A stretch of 38,548 nt of DNA from Holdemanella biformis DSM 3989 (GCF_000156655.1 NZ_DS996851.1:6016-44563), one strand, 5' to 3'. Shown: positions 22,687 through 31,040, counted from the first letter of the stretch. A program made the numbers and translations. The notes: a model not told the origin generated them from the sequence alone.

Positions 22687-22708
22687 GTAACTTTGGTTTA
22701 AGTAGAAA

Positions 22709-22782
22709 ATAAGGCATAAAAAAAGCACCTGGCAAATGCTAGGTGCAATCTTTGACAAATGGTGGTCTCAGTCGGAATCGAA
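22709..22782. repeat. tRNA-Phe 3' end and terminator, intact copy (att-like)
   Basis: The partner of 19234-19307 (74 bp, three mismatches). It includes the 3' end of the complete tRNA-Phe gene, so it marks the chromosome side of an integrated segment lying to its left. Confidence 0.75.
22718..22746 (-). terminator. terminator of the tRNA operon
   Basis: Read on the minus strand, TGCACCTAGC...GCCAGGTGC is followed by seven T. A duplicate exists in the displaced repeat at 19243-19271. Confidence 0.8.
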
Positions 22783-22835
22783 CCAACGACACAAGGATTT
22801 TCAGTCCTTTGCTCTACCAACTGAGCTATGAGACC
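22760..22835 (-). tRNA. tRNA-Phe (GAA)
   Basis: 76 nt with a 7-bp acceptor GGTCTCA/TGAGACC, encoded CCA and anticodon loop CTGAAAA. It is the last gene of the tRNA operon, and its 3' end is the apparent integration target. Confidence 0.95.
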
Positions 22836-22838
22836 ACA

Positions 22839-22915
<77 letters not shown>

Positions 22916-22932
22916 ATGTGAATTAATTAAGA

Positions 22933-23023
22933 TGGCGCAGAAGCTGGGATTCGAACCCAGGCGCCGCTCGCACGACCTACCGGTTTTCAAGACCGGACCC
23001 TTCAGCCACTTGGGTACTTCTGC
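22933..23023 (-). tRNA. tRNA-Ser (TGA)
   Basis: 91 nt with a long variable arm, acceptor GCAGAAG/CTTCTGC, encoded CCA and anticodon loop CTTGAAA. Confidence 0.95.
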
Positions 23024-23034
23024 ATATGTATAAT

Positions 23035-23111
23035 TGGTGGACCCTGTAGGACTCGAACCTACGACCCGCCGGTTATGAGCCGGATGCTCTGACCAACTGA
23101 GCTAAGGGTCC
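23035..23111 (-). tRNA. tRNA with CAT anticodon, probably tRNA-Ile2 (lysidine-modified)
   Basis: 77 nt, acceptor GGACCCT, anticodon CAT, encoded CCA. The body (GGACCCTTAGCTCAGTTGGT and the T arm GTAGGTTCGAGTCCTAC) resembles Bacillota tRNA-Ile(CAT), read as AUA after lysidine modification, more than elongator tRNA-Met. Confidence 0.85.
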
Positions 23112-23124
23112 AAGTTAAACTCGT

Positions 23125-23201
23125 TGGTGGCTGGAGTGAGACTCGAACTCACGACCTTCCGGGTATGAACCGGATGCTCTAGCCAACTAAGCTACCCAGC
23201 C
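23125..23201 (-). tRNA. elongator tRNA-Met (CAT)
   Basis: 77 nt, acceptor GGCTGGG with encoded CCA, anticodon loop TTCATAC. It has a normal G1 pair, so it is not the initiator. Confidence 0.9.
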
Positions 23202-23217
23202 GAATTAAATAAAATAA

Positions 23218-23294
23218 TGGTCGGGATGACAGGATTTGAACCTGCGACCCCTTGATCCCAAATCAAGTGCACTACCAAGCTGTGCTACATCCCG
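23218..23294 (-). tRNA. tRNA-Pro (TGG)
   Basis: 77 nt, acceptor CGGGATG/CATCCCG, anticodon loop TTTGGGA, encoded CCA. Confidence 0.95.
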
Positions 23295-23316
23295 ATATTT
23301 TTAGAAAAAAAATAAA

Positions 23317-23393
23317 TGGCGCGCCCAGCAGGAATCGAACCCACAACCTTTTGATCCGTAGTCAAACGCTCTATCCAGTTGAGCTATGGGCGC
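23317..23393 (-). tRNA. tRNA-Arg (ACG)
   Basis: 77 nt, acceptor GCGCCCA/TGGGCGC, anticodon loop CTACGGA (A34 is expected to be deaminated to inosine), encoded CCA. It is the first gene of the tRNA operon. Confidence 0.95.
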
Positions 23394-23436
23394 ATTTATT
23401 TCAACTGAGCTTTTGTGTCTCGCTCAGTGCCCATTA

Positions 23437-23465
23437 AATATACCATCACTTTAAAATGATTGCAA
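23437..23465 (-). promoter_or_regulatory. promoter of the seven-tRNA operon
   Basis: On the minus strand TTGCAA (23460-23465), a 17-bp spacer and TATATT (23437-23442). A leader hairpin ACTGAGC/GCTCAGT (about 23403-23428) precedes tRNA-Arg. Confidence 0.7.
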
Positions 23466-23526
23466 GCACTTTTTTAAAATTTTTTTAATTTTTTTTAATT
23501 TCGTGTTTTTACACCTATATACGTAG

Positions 23527-23532
23527 TATAAT
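23527..23532 (+). promoter_or_regulatory. -10 element of the nanE operon
   Basis: TATAAT about 38 bp before ATG 23571. The -35 is poor (TGTTTT at 23504-23509, 17-bp spacer). Confidence 0.45.
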
Positions 23533-23570
23533 TACCTATATATATAAGTAAGAAGAAGGAGATTTAAATC

Positions 23571-24260
23571 ATGAGTAACATTGAATCAGTAAAAGGACAC
23601 TTAATCGTATCATGTCAGGCACTTCCAGATGAACCTTTACATTCATCTTTTATTATGGGACGTATGGCTAGAGCGGCTAAATGGGGTGGCGCTAAAGGTA
23701 TTCGTGCTAATACTGTAGAGGATATTAATGAAATTCAAAAAGAAGTTGATTTACCAGTTATTGGAATTATTAAACGAGTATATGGGGACTGTCCAGTATT
23801 TATTACACCTACAATGAAAGAAATCGATGAATTGATTGAAGGTGCACATCCAGAAATCGTTGCCTTAGATGCAACTTGTCGTGTTCGTCCAGATGGAAGA
23901 ACTTTAGATGAATTGTATGCTGATATTCGTGCTAAGTATCCAGAACAAAAATTAATGGCAGACTGCTCTACATTAGAAGAGTGCCTTCATGCAGCCCAAT
24001 TAGGCTTTGATTTTGTAGGAACAACATTAGTTGGATATACAGAAGAAAGTAAGGGCGATAAAGTTGAAACGAATGATTTTGAGTTAATGCGTAAATATTT
24101 AGAACAATCAAACGTACCAATGATTGCTGAAGGAAATATTGATACACCAGAAAAAGCACGCCGTGTATTAGAACTTGGATGCTTTAGTGTTGTAGTAGGA
24201 TCTATAATTACTCGTCCTCAATTAATCACAAAACGATTTGTAGATTGCATTGAGGGATAA
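23571..24260 (+). CDS. nanE: putative N-acetylmannosamine-6-phosphate 2-epimerase
   Basis: A 229-residue TIM-barrel enzyme, full length for NanE. It converts ManNAc-6-phosphate to GlcNAc-6-phosphate in sialic acid and amino-sugar use. Family hallmarks visible: [17 protein letters not shown] with the catalytic Lys near residue 64, [35 protein letters not shown] and the C-terminal phosphate-binding [11 protein letters not shown] good SD (AAGGAG) precedes ATG 23571. No other nan genes lie nearby; it heads an operon with tldD (2-bp gap), so its linkage here is not by pathway. Confidence 0.92.
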   Translation: MSNIESVKGHLIVSCQALPDEPLHSSFIMGRMARAAKWGGAKGIRANTVEDINEIQKEVDLPVIGIIKRVYGDCPVFITPTMKEIDELIEGAHPEIVALDATCRVRPDGRTLDELYADIRAKYPEQKLMADCSTLEECLHAAQLGFDFVGTTLVGYTEESKGDKVETNDFELMRKYLEQSNVPMIAEGNIDTPEKARRVLELGCFSVVVGSIITRPQLITKRFVDCIEG

Positions 24261-24262
24261 GT

Positions 24263-25651
24263 ATGTTAAAGAAGGAACAATTAGAAAAATTATTAGAACG
24301 TTGTATGGCTTCTTCTTGTGATTTTGCCGAAATCTTTGAAGAAGAAGGTACAACCGAATCTTTATCCATGTTAAATGGAAAATTAGAAGATACGAACGTA
24401 TTGATTCGTGCTGGTATTGGAATTCGTCTATATAAAGGTGTGCAATCTGTATATGGATACACAAATGAAACAAGTGAAGAATCATTAAATGCCTTAGTGG
24501 ATGATTTGCGTGGTGGATTTGGCATAGAATCTAAATCTGTATCGATCTCTTTGGTTGAAGAAACTCATGAAAATCTTCATCCAATCAAAGAAAATCCTGT
24601 CAAAGCTTCATTAGAAACGAAAGTTGCCTTAATGGTACGTGCAAGTGATGCGGCTAAGGCATATTCAGATAAAATTCAAAAAGTATCTGTAGGGTTGGCA
24701 AGTGTATGCCAAAATGTACAAATTTCAAATAGTGAAGGAAGACTTGTACACGATACAAGAATTCGTTGTCGTATGTCTGTATCCTCTTTTGCACAGGATG
24801 GTCAAAACTTACAATCTGGCTATGAAGCACCAGGTGCAAGTAAAGGCTTAGAATTCTTTGAAGAAAGAACTCCAGAATCTATTGGACAAGAAGCAAGTCG
24901 CATTGCCTTAGTATTATTAGAAGCGAAAGATTGTCCATCGGGAAAAATGCCAGTTATTATTGATAATGGCTTTGGCGGTGTTATTTTCCATGAAGCTTGT
25001 GGACATGCCCTAGAAGCAAGTTCAGTCAGTAAACATCAGAGTGTATTCTGTAATAAATTAGGTCAAAAAGTCGCAAGTGATAAAGTTACAGCTATTGATG
25101 ATGGCACAATTCCAAATGCGTGGGGCTCACAAAATGTAGACGATGAGGGAAATCCCCAACAAAAACGTGTATTAATTGAGAATGGTATTTTAAAGAGTTA
25201 TATGATAGACCGCTTGAATGGTCGAAGAATGGGACTGGAATCGACTTCAAGTTCACGTCGTCAATCTTATAAATTTGAAACAACTTCGCGTATGACAAAT
25301 ACATATATTGCGGCTGGAAATGATGATTTTGATGAAATGTTTGAAGGAATCAAGCGAGGACTATACGCAAAGAAAATGGGTGGTGGAAGTGTAAATCCAC
25401 AAACCGGAGAATTTAACTTTGCCGTATTAGAAGGTTATTTAATTGAAGATGGCAAGATTTCTTATCCAGTAAAAGGGGCTTCTTTAATTGGTAATGGTGC
25501 AGATATCCTATTTAATATTGATCGCGTGGGTAAAAATTTAGAGCGCGGACAAGGTATGTGTGGCTCTAGTTCGGGTTCGATTCCTACAGATGTAGGTCAA
25601 CCGGCCATTCGTGTTTCACAAATTACAGTAGGAGGTACGGCCAATGAATAA
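24263..25651 (+). CDS. tldD: TldD-type metalloprotease subunit
   Basis: A 462-residue protein of the TldD/PmbA family (peptidase U62). The zinc motif HEACGHALEAS, near residue 250, is the HExxxH catalytic site of TldD; further conserved segments are GxGxVNPQTGEFNF and RGQGMCGSSSGSIPTDVGQPA near the C-terminus. TldD forms a heterodimer with TldE and degrades unfolded peptides; in some bacteria it finishes maturation of microcins or controls antitoxins. The next gene overlaps by 8 bases and encodes the partner. With bacteriocin-type genes in the same window a peptide-processing role is conceivable, but the pair is widespread core equipment. Confidence 0.92.
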   Translation: MLKKEQLEKLLERCMASSCDFAEIFEEEGTTESLSMLNGKLEDTNVLIRAGIGIRLYKGVQSVYGYTNETSEESLNALVDDLRGGFGIESKSVSISLVEETHENLHPIKENPVKASLETKVALMVRASDAAKAYSDKIQKVSVGLASVCQNVQISNSEGRLVHDTRIRCRMSVSSFAQDGQNLQSGYEAPGASKGLEFFEERTPESIGQEASRIALVLLEAKDCPSGKMPVIIDNGFGGVIFHEACGHALEASSVSKHQSVFCNKLGQKVASDKVTAIDDGTIPNAWGSQNVDDEGNPQQKRVLIENGILKSYMIDRLNGRRMGLESTSSSRRQSYKFETTSRMTNTYIAAGNDDFDEMFEGIKRGLYAKKMGGGSVNPQTGEFNFAVLEGYLIEDGKISYPVKGASLIGNGADILFNIDRVGKNLERGQGMCGSSSGSIPTDVGQPAIRVSQITVGGTANE

Positions 25652-26969
25652 ACAATTATGGATTGAGAAAGCACTTGGCCTAGGTATTCAGGAATTTGAA
25701 ATCTATCAATCTACAACGGTTGAAAAAGAAATGACTTGGTTTCAAGGACAAATGGACACTTTAGTATCCAGCAAAGTGACAGGTACAAGTATTCGTGGAA
25801 TTGTAGATGGAAAAATAGCCAATATGGCATTGGAAGAAATAGACGATTCTATGTGTGAAACTGTTTTAAAATCATTGATTGAACAAGCACATATTATTTC
25901 AAATGAAGAAACCGATTCATTAAGAAAACCAGAGGCAATTGAGTACGTAAAAAAAGATGTGACTTGGAATATGGCGAGTACAGAATATGTGAAGGATATT
26001 CTTAAAGGCTTAGAAACTAAGATTTTAGCCTATGATCCACGTGTCATTCAAGTTGGATATTTAGGCTATAGCCAAGGCAGCGGAAGTCGCAGTATTGTGA
26101 ATAGCTTAGGCATGGACGTGCAAGATGCTGATGAAATGCAGTACATTGTTGCCAGTGTTGTCGTTAAAGAAGAGGAAGAAATCAAAGATGCTAGTTTAGT
26201 TGAAGTTGTATATGACTTTGAAAAGTATGATTTGGATTCATTTGTATGCCGTGTTTGCGATAAGGCTTTAAATAAATTAAAGGCTACACCAATTCCAAGC
26301 TGTACATGTCCAGTCATCTTTGAAAAGGATGCGATGACATCTTTATTTGCCGCCTTTACTGGTTTATTTAATGGGGAATTAATGTATAAGGGAATTTCAC
26401 CTTTAAAAGATAAGTTTAACGAACAAATTTTCTCTGAACAAATCACAATTATTGATGATCCAAAGAATACGGATTGTCTAAGTATTGCCAATTTTGATGA
26501 TGAGGGATGTCCAACTTCTTCAAAAACGTTGGTGGATCACGGAAAATATGTTATGATGCTTCATGACACAAGAAGTGCCAATCGAATGCATACAAAGAGT
26601 ACAGGAAATGGTTTTAAATCGGGCTATGCATCTAGCGTAAGTGTACAGCCAATGAATTGTTACATTGTACCTGGAAATGATAGTTTTGAGGATTTATGTA
26701 CAAAAATCAAAGACGGCTTTGTCGTACAGAATTTAGCTGGACTTCATGCTGGACTTGATTTTGTTTCTACAAACTTCTCACTACAATGCTCAGGCTTCTG
26801 GGTAAAGGATGGTAAAAGAGATAAGAATGTTACCTTGGTTACCGTCGCAAATAATTTCTTAAATATGATGAAACACGTAATTAGTGTGGGTAACGATTTA
26901 GATTGGAGTTATCACCAGGTTGTAAGTCCAAGTATCGCTTTTGCTGAGTGCACGATTTCAGGGGAATAA
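25644..26969 (+). CDS. tldE: TldE/PmbA-type subunit of the TldD/E protease
   Basis: A 441-residue TldD/PmbA-family protein without an HExxxH motif, as usual for the non-catalytic TldE/PmbA partner. Conserved features include FQGQMDTLVSSKVTGTSIRG near the N-terminus, CPVIFEKDAMTSLFAAF in the middle, and GFVVQNLAGLHAGLDFVSTNFSL toward the end. It overlaps tldD by 8 bases (ATG 25644 inside the tldD end), so the subunits are co-translated. The downstream gene starts 3 bases after its stop. Confidence 0.9.
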   Translation: MNKQLWIEKALGLGIQEFEIYQSTTVEKEMTWFQGQMDTLVSSKVTGTSIRGIVDGKIANMALEEIDDSMCETVLKSLIEQAHIISNEETDSLRKPEAIEYVKKDVTWNMASTEYVKDILKGLETKILAYDPRVIQVGYLGYSQGSGSRSIVNSLGMDVQDADEMQYIVASVVVKEEEEIKDASLVEVVYDFEKYDLDSFVCRVCDKALNKLKATPIPSCTCPVIFEKDAMTSLFAAFTGLFNGELMYKGISPLKDKFNEQIFSEQITIIDDPKNTDCLSIANFDDEGCPTSSKTLVDHGKYVMMLHDTRSANRMHTKSTGNGFKSGYASSVSVQPMNCYIVPGNDSFEDLCTKIKDGFVVQNLAGLHAGLDFVSTNFSLQCSGFWVKDGKRDKNVTLVTVANNFLNMMKHVISVGNDLDWSYHQVVSPSIAFAECTISGE

Positions 26970-26971
26970 TT

Positions 26972-27745
26972 ATGGTAAAAGAATTTAAAAATGAAAAACT
27001 ACAAGAAACATTAATTGTATTTAATAGAGAAAAAACAGATTCAGCATTTAGAAACTTGTTGGATGCGTTTGTTTCGACTAATTTTCTAATTCCAGCACAA
27101 TGGGATAAAGATCCTTCTCGCAATGAAAAGGGAGTCTTAGTCTTTGAACCAAATACACAATTCCAATTGTCTTTGATTCAAAATGATAAGGGAGATAGTT
27201 TCTTTCCGGTCTTCTCAAGTATGGATCAATTGAAAAAATGGGATCAAGATAGTGAAATCCATTCCTTGGTTATGACTTATAATCAATATATGCCATTTGT
27301 GAAGATGGCATTGAATCAGATTCATGGCATTGTGATCGATCCATTTGGAGCGAATGTTTTATTAGACTGTAACTTATTGGTTGAACTTGATAAAAGTCGT
27401 GGTTCACAAGTGAGTGAAAATCCAATTCATAAAGGAGATAGTTTAAAGCTTCGTGATCCTATTTCAAGTGTAACAGAACTTCAAAGAGCTATCTGTGAAT
27501 TTGGGGACTCTCATCCAGACATTCTTTCTATTTATTTGAAAGAAAGAATTGTCAAAGATCAGCCTAGCCACTGGTTCTTAGTTGTGGATATGATCAATGA
27601 TGATAAACAAACAATTCAGGATTTAGGAAACTTCTGTACGCCTGTAAGTTATGGAAAAGGTTTTGAATTTATGTTTGGAAGTATGGAACTTGCCAAAAAA
27701 ATCATGGCGGATACAATTCCAACATATGTAAAGGTTACAAAGTAA
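26972..27745 (+). CDS. SseB-family protein (enhanced serine sensitivity type)
   Basis: A 257-residue soluble protein. The N-terminal half (about 10-125) fits an SseB domain (FLIPAQWD..., FFPVFSSMDQLKKW, then IHGIVIDPFGANVLLD). The C-terminal half (about 140-255) fits an SseB C-terminal domain. ATG 26972 is chosen over the upstream GTG because 'caggggaataatt' provides an SD and the GTG choice would extend into tldE. Its biochemical role is unknown; it ends the nanE-tldD-tldE operon before a terminator. Confidence 0.8.
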   Translation: MVKEFKNEKLQETLIVFNREKTDSAFRNLLDAFVSTNFLIPAQWDKDPSRNEKGVLVFEPNTQFQLSLIQNDKGDSFFPVFSSMDQLKKWDQDSEIHSLVMTYNQYMPFVKMALNQIHGIVIDPFGANVLLDCNLLVELDKSRGSQVSENPIHKGDSLKLRDPISSVTELQRAICEFGDSHPDILSIYLKERIVKDQPSHWFLVVDMINDDKQTIQDLGNFCTPVSYGKGFEFMFGSMELAKKIMADTIPTYVKVTK

Positions 27746-27747
27746 TT

Positions 27748-27769
27748 AGGTGCAATTCAGCACCTTTTT
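27748..27769 (+). terminator. terminator of the nanE-tldDE-sseB operon
   Basis: AGGTGC-AATTCA-GCACCT followed by TTTT. Confidence 0.8.
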
Positions 27770-27773
27770 CTTA

Positions 27774-27779
27774 TATAAT
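27774..27779 (+). promoter_or_regulatory. -10 element of the cca gene, possibly leaderless
   Basis: TATAAT ends seven bases before ATG 27786, so the start of transcription falls at or next to the start codon. No SD is visible. The -35 region would lie inside the preceding terminator hairpin. Confidence 0.4.
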
Positions 27780-27785
27780 AGAAGT

Positions 27786-29102
27786 ATGAAATTACCTGAA
27801 TATATATTAGAAATCATTCAAAAAATAAATGATATTGGATATGAAGCATATGTGGTAGGTGGATGTGTACGTGATTATTTACTAGATCGCCCAATTCATG
27901 ATTATGATATTTGTACAAGCGCTAAACCCGAAGTGATATTAAATCTATTTGATCGAAGTGTGGGAACAGGACTCAAACATGGAACGGTAACGGTTTTATC
28001 GAATTCACCCGTTGAAATCACAACCTTTCGTTTAGAGAGTGAATACAAGGATCATCGTCATCCAGATAGTGTGAAATATGTTTCTACAATTGAAGAAGAT
28101 TTATCAAGACGTGATTTTACTGTGAATGCGATGGCTTATCATCCAAATCGTGGCTTGATTGATCCGTATAAAGGACAATTTGATCTTAAAGCGAAAGTCA
28201 TTCGATGTGTGGGTAATCCAGATCGAAGATTTAATGAAGATGCTCTAAGAATGTTGCGTGCTTATCGTTTTTGTGCAAAACTTGGCTTTTCTATGGATGA
28301 AACAGTAAAAAAATCCATCGATACAAATGCAACTTTGATTCAATATGTATCGATAGAAAGAATCGTACATGAATTAAAAGAAATCATGGAAACAAATCCA
28401 CAAGTATTGGCGAGTATGACACTTCTTTTAAAGCCCGTATTTAATGAGTTAGATTTGGCATTGAGGTGTAGTCAAAACTCAATCTATCACTATACCGATG
28501 TTTTGCATCATACTTTAGATGCGATGTGTTATTTAAAACCATATGATGAAACTTTGGCTTTTGTGTTATTATTCCACGATTTAGGCAAAATACAAGTAAA
28601 GACAACCGATTCGAATGGAAAGGATCATTTTAAGCATCATGCGAAGGTAGGAAGTGAATTATCTAAAGAGCTTTGTCGACGTTTTAAACTTACAAATGAA
28701 CAAAGAAAGTGGATTCCATTCTATGTCTTACATCATGATGATAAATTTACTTGTGATTTAGATTGTATTTATAAGTATCGCGTTACATATCATTTGGATG
28801 AAGAACACTTATTGAACTTACTTCAAATACGCTATTGTGATGCGATGGCCCATTCTGAATTAGGGCAAAAATCAGCTAAAGATGTAGAATTGTTCTATGA
28901 TTATTACATCCAAAATAGAAATCGCTGTATGAGTATATCTCAACTTGCATTGAATGGAAAAGATATTATAGAAGCGACAAATTTAAGAGGAAAACAGATT
29001 CAAGAAGCTTTGAATATGTGTTTAAAATACGCTTTTTATCATCCTGAAAAAAATCATAAAATAGACTTGATTGAGTATATAAGAAAAGAGTTATCGCTTT
29101 GA
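27786..29102 (+). CDS. cca: CCA tRNA nucleotidyltransferase (with HD domain)
   Basis: A 438-residue enzyme that adds or repairs the 3' CCA of tRNAs. Visible: the nucleotidyltransferase core VGGCVRDYLLDRPIHDYDI with the metal-binding DxD, the TTFRLE and RRDFTVNAMAY segments with RRD, the NTP-discriminating region RFNEDALRMLRAYRFCAKLGF, and a C-terminal HD-type domain (LFHDLGK, FKHHAKVG, LHHDD). ATG 27786 is used; the in-frame ATG at 27750 lies in the terminator of the previous operon. All tRNA genes in this window already encode CCA, so its role here would be mainly repair. It ends in a bidirectional terminator. Confidence 0.93.
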   Translation: MKLPEYILEIIQKINDIGYEAYVVGGCVRDYLLDRPIHDYDICTSAKPEVILNLFDRSVGTGLKHGTVTVLSNSPVEITTFRLESEYKDHRHPDSVKYVSTIEEDLSRRDFTVNAMAYHPNRGLIDPYKGQFDLKAKVIRCVGNPDRRFNEDALRMLRAYRFCAKLGFSMDETVKKSIDTNATLIQYVSIERIVHELKEIMETNPQVLASMTLLLKPVFNELDLALRCSQNSIYHYTDVLHHTLDAMCYLKPYDETLAFVLLFHDLGKIQVKTTDSNGKDHFKHHAKVGSELSKELCRRFKLTNEQRKWIPFYVLHHDDKFTCDLDCIYKYRVTYHLDEEHLLNLLQIRYCDAMAHSELGQKSAKDVELFYDYYIQNRNRCMSISQLALNGKDIIEATNLRGKQIQEALNMCLKYAFYHPEKNHKIDLIEYIRKELSL

Positions 29103-29116
29103 TAACTCTTCTTTTT
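29086..29116. terminator. bidirectional terminator between cca and the MATE gene
   Basis: AAGAGTTATC-GCTTT-GATAACTCTT followed by CTTTTT on the plus strand and TTTTCTT on the minus strand. The cca stop codon is inside the hairpin. Confidence 0.8.
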
Positions 29117-29118
29117 GC

Positions 29119-30486
29119 TTAGTTCATTTGGGCTAGTGTCTTTTTAAAGTTTTTAATAAATAACGTTACTGTTGTGCTTACCGCAATAAAGTCTGCGATA
29201 GGTTCTGCAACAAATACCGCAAAGATATGATTGGATAAGATGTTTGGTAAGATAAAAATCAATGGAATCAATACGATGATTTTTCTAAAGATAGCTAAGA
29301 AAACGGAAATCTTGGCATTTCCAAACGCAATGAATGTTTGTTGGCAAGAAATCTGAAGTCCCATCAATAAGACGCATGCCATATAGATACGAATGGCCCA
29401 GCTTGCCATTGCCATTAAGTCTGGATCGTTTGTGAAAATAGAAATAAATACTTGAGGAAATAATTCCACTAAAAGCCAGATAATACTTGCGTATGTGAAA
29501 CAACATAGTGTTTGAAGTAAAAAGCCTTTTTTTACACGATCTGCATTTTTGGCACCAAAGTTATAACTGATGATGGGTTGTCCACCTTGCGTTAAACCTT
29601 GAAGTGGCATCATCGCAAACTGCATAACACTTGTAAGAATGGTCATACTTCCAATCGCAACGTCCCCTCCAAATTTAGATAATTGCATATTAAAACATAA
29701 AGAAATCAAGCTTTCTGTTGACTGCATCACAAAAGGTGCGATACCTAAAGCTAAACTTGGGAATAATAAACTTGGAACAATTTTAAAATTCTCTTTCTTT
29801 AATTTAAGAACCGTCTGTTTACCACTCAAGAAATGAATAACCCAGATTGCACTGATGGCTTGCGAAATAATGGTAGCTAGTGCAGCACCTTTTACGCCCA
29901 TATTGAATCCAAAGATAAAGATAGGGTCTAAAATAATGTTTAAGATAGCTCCAATTAAAACGGTCATCATACTTGTTTTTGAGAAACCTTGACAAGAAAT
30001 AAAGGCATTCATTCCGAGTGTCATTTGGACAAAAATGGTTCCTAAGGCATAAATACTCATATATTGTTTGGCATATACAATTGTTTGTGAACTTGCCTGG
30101 AATAATTGTAGTAATGGGGTTTGAAAAGCTAATAAACATACAGTTAGAGTTAATGAAATCACAATCAATGCGATAAAACAGTTTCCCATGATTTTTTCAG
30201 CCGTTGGATTATCTTGTTTACCCATATATATACTAGCTCTTGGAGCACCTCCCATACCAACTAAACACGCAAAGGCGGATACAATCATTATAATTGGAAG
30301 ACAAACGCCTACGCCTGTTAGGGCAGTAGCCCCTACATCTTGAATGTGACCAATATACATGCGGTCAACCACGTTATAGAGTAAGTTAACAATTTGACTT
30401 AAGATGGCTGGTACTGCCAACATAAAGAGTAACTTACCAACTTTTTCATGCCCTAAATCCACTTCGGACGCTGTTGTAAACTTCAT
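29119..30486 (-). CDS. MATE family multidrug efflux transporter
   Basis: A 455-residue membrane protein with about 12 helices. It carries MATE-type features: the N-terminal LGHEKVGKLLFMLAVPAILSQIVNLLYNVVDRMYIG segment (a D-R pair with YIGH), repeated in the second half near the middle (FAMMPLQGLTQGGQPIISYNFGA, the classic QGxQPIxSYNxGA motif). It exports cationic drugs or metabolites using a Na+ or H+ gradient. It is co-transcribed with the MarR-type repressor one base upstream, so its expression is probably induced by ligands of that regulator. ATG 30486 follows GGAG. Confidence 0.92.
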   Translation of the reverse strand: MKFTTASEVDLGHEKVGKLLFMLAVPAILSQIVNLLYNVVDRMYIGHIQDVGATALTGVGVCLPIIMIVSAFACLVGMGGAPRASIYMGKQDNPTAEKIMGNCFIALIVISLTLTVCLLAFQTPLLQLFQASSQTIVYAKQYMSIYALGTIFVQMTLGMNAFISCQGFSKTSMMTVLIGAILNIILDPIFIFGFNMGVKGAALATIISQAISAIWVIHFLSGKQTVLKLKKENFKIVPSLLFPSLALGIAPFVMQSTESLISLCFNMQLSKFGGDVAIGSMTILTSVMQFAMMPLQGLTQGGQPIISYNFGAKNADRVKKGFLLQTLCCFTYASIIWLLVELFPQVFISIFTNDPDLMAMASWAIRIYMACVLLMGLQISCQQTFIAFGNAKISVFLAIFRKIIVLIPLIFILPNILSNHIFAVFVAEPIADFIAVSTTVTLFIKNFKKTLAQMN

Positions 30487-30487
30487 T

Positions 30488-30919
30488 TTAATTCGCTCCT
30501 TCTATTTTTTCATTCATTTTATTCATTGTCTCAATCATACATTGAATATCTTTTGTGGGAATATCCTTGAATAAAACTTGATTGATTTTATCAATCTCAA
30601 TAGAGATTTTTTCTAATACAGGAATCGCTTCTTTTGTTAATTCAATATAAGAAATCCTTCTATTTTCTGAAACTTTCTTCATTGTGATCAATCCCTTTTG
30701 TTGCAAACTCGTTACGCTTCGAGAAACCAAAGCTTTTGAAACACCGAGTACAACACGAAGCTGTGTGCTTGTCGTAATGGATGTGTTGTTTTGTAGTAAA
30801 ATCAGAATCGAAATTTCATTTGGGGAAAAAGTGTATTCTGAAAATCGATCTTTGATTTGTTTGCCGTAATATTCACGCAAGCGATTGGATAAACGTAAAA
30901 ATTCTTCTATAGTCAACAT
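30488..30919 (-). CDS. MarR family transcriptional regulator
   Basis: A 143-residue winged-helix repressor: N-terminal dimerisation helix, then ISILILLQNNTSITTSTQLRVVLGVSKALVSRSVTSLQQKGLI as the helix-turn-helix, and a wing with KKVSENRRISYIELT (a DxRxxxxxLT-like motif). ATG 30919 follows a strong SD, GGAGGG. A perfect 14-bp palindrome sits between the promoter and the SD and is the likely operator, giving ligand-relieved repression of itself and the MATE pump. Confidence 0.9.
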   Translation of the reverse strand: MLTIEEFLRLSNRLREYYGKQIKDRFSEYTFSPNEISILILLQNNTSITTSTQLRVVLGVSKALVSRSVTSLQQKGLITMKKVSENRRISYIELTKEAIPVLEKISIEIDKINQVLFKDIPTKDIQCMIETMNKMNEKIEGAN

Positions 30920-30932
30920 AGGCCCTCCTAAT

Positions 30933-30981
30933 GTTCACTTGTGAACAGTTCAATTGTAAACAAATGAGTGAAGCTTGTCAA
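30933..30981 (-). promoter_or_regulatory. marR-MATE promoter with palindromic operator
   Basis: On the minus strand TTGACA (30976-30981), a 17-bp spacer and TACAAT (30953-30958), near-consensus. The perfect palindrome GTTCACTTGTGAAC (30933-30946) lies at about +1 to +14, where a bound dimer would block elongation. A partial second half-site, TTGTTTACAA, overlaps the -10. Confidence 0.75.
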
Positions 30982-31009
30982 TAAATTATAAAAAAACAAG
31001 TGGTTAGAA

Positions 31010-31040
31010 TTGACTTACTTGATAATAATGCATATATAAT
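31010..31040 (+). promoter_or_regulatory. feoAB promoter with AT-rich repeats
   Basis: TTGACT (31010-31015), 17 bp to TATATA (31033-31038) or 19 bp to TATAAT (31035-31040). The GATAATAATG...ATAATAATGA symmetry (31021-31045) resembles a loose Fur box, consistent with iron control, but the match is imperfect. Confidence 0.5.

Larger units (their letters stand above)
22394..22703 (+). repeat. 300-bp duplicated block, copy B
   Basis: The partner of 11247-11560: gene core, terminator and the following 'gtaactttggtttaagt' are all shared. It ends a few bases before the 74-bp tRNA-Phe end repeat. Confidence 0.7.

Noticed and set aside
26066-26491. 141-residue minus-strand ORF inside tldE
   Set aside because: Shadow frame of a well-supported gene.
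29819-30139. 106-residue frame within the MATE gene
   Set aside because: Alternative frame on the same strand as the real gene; no independent signals.
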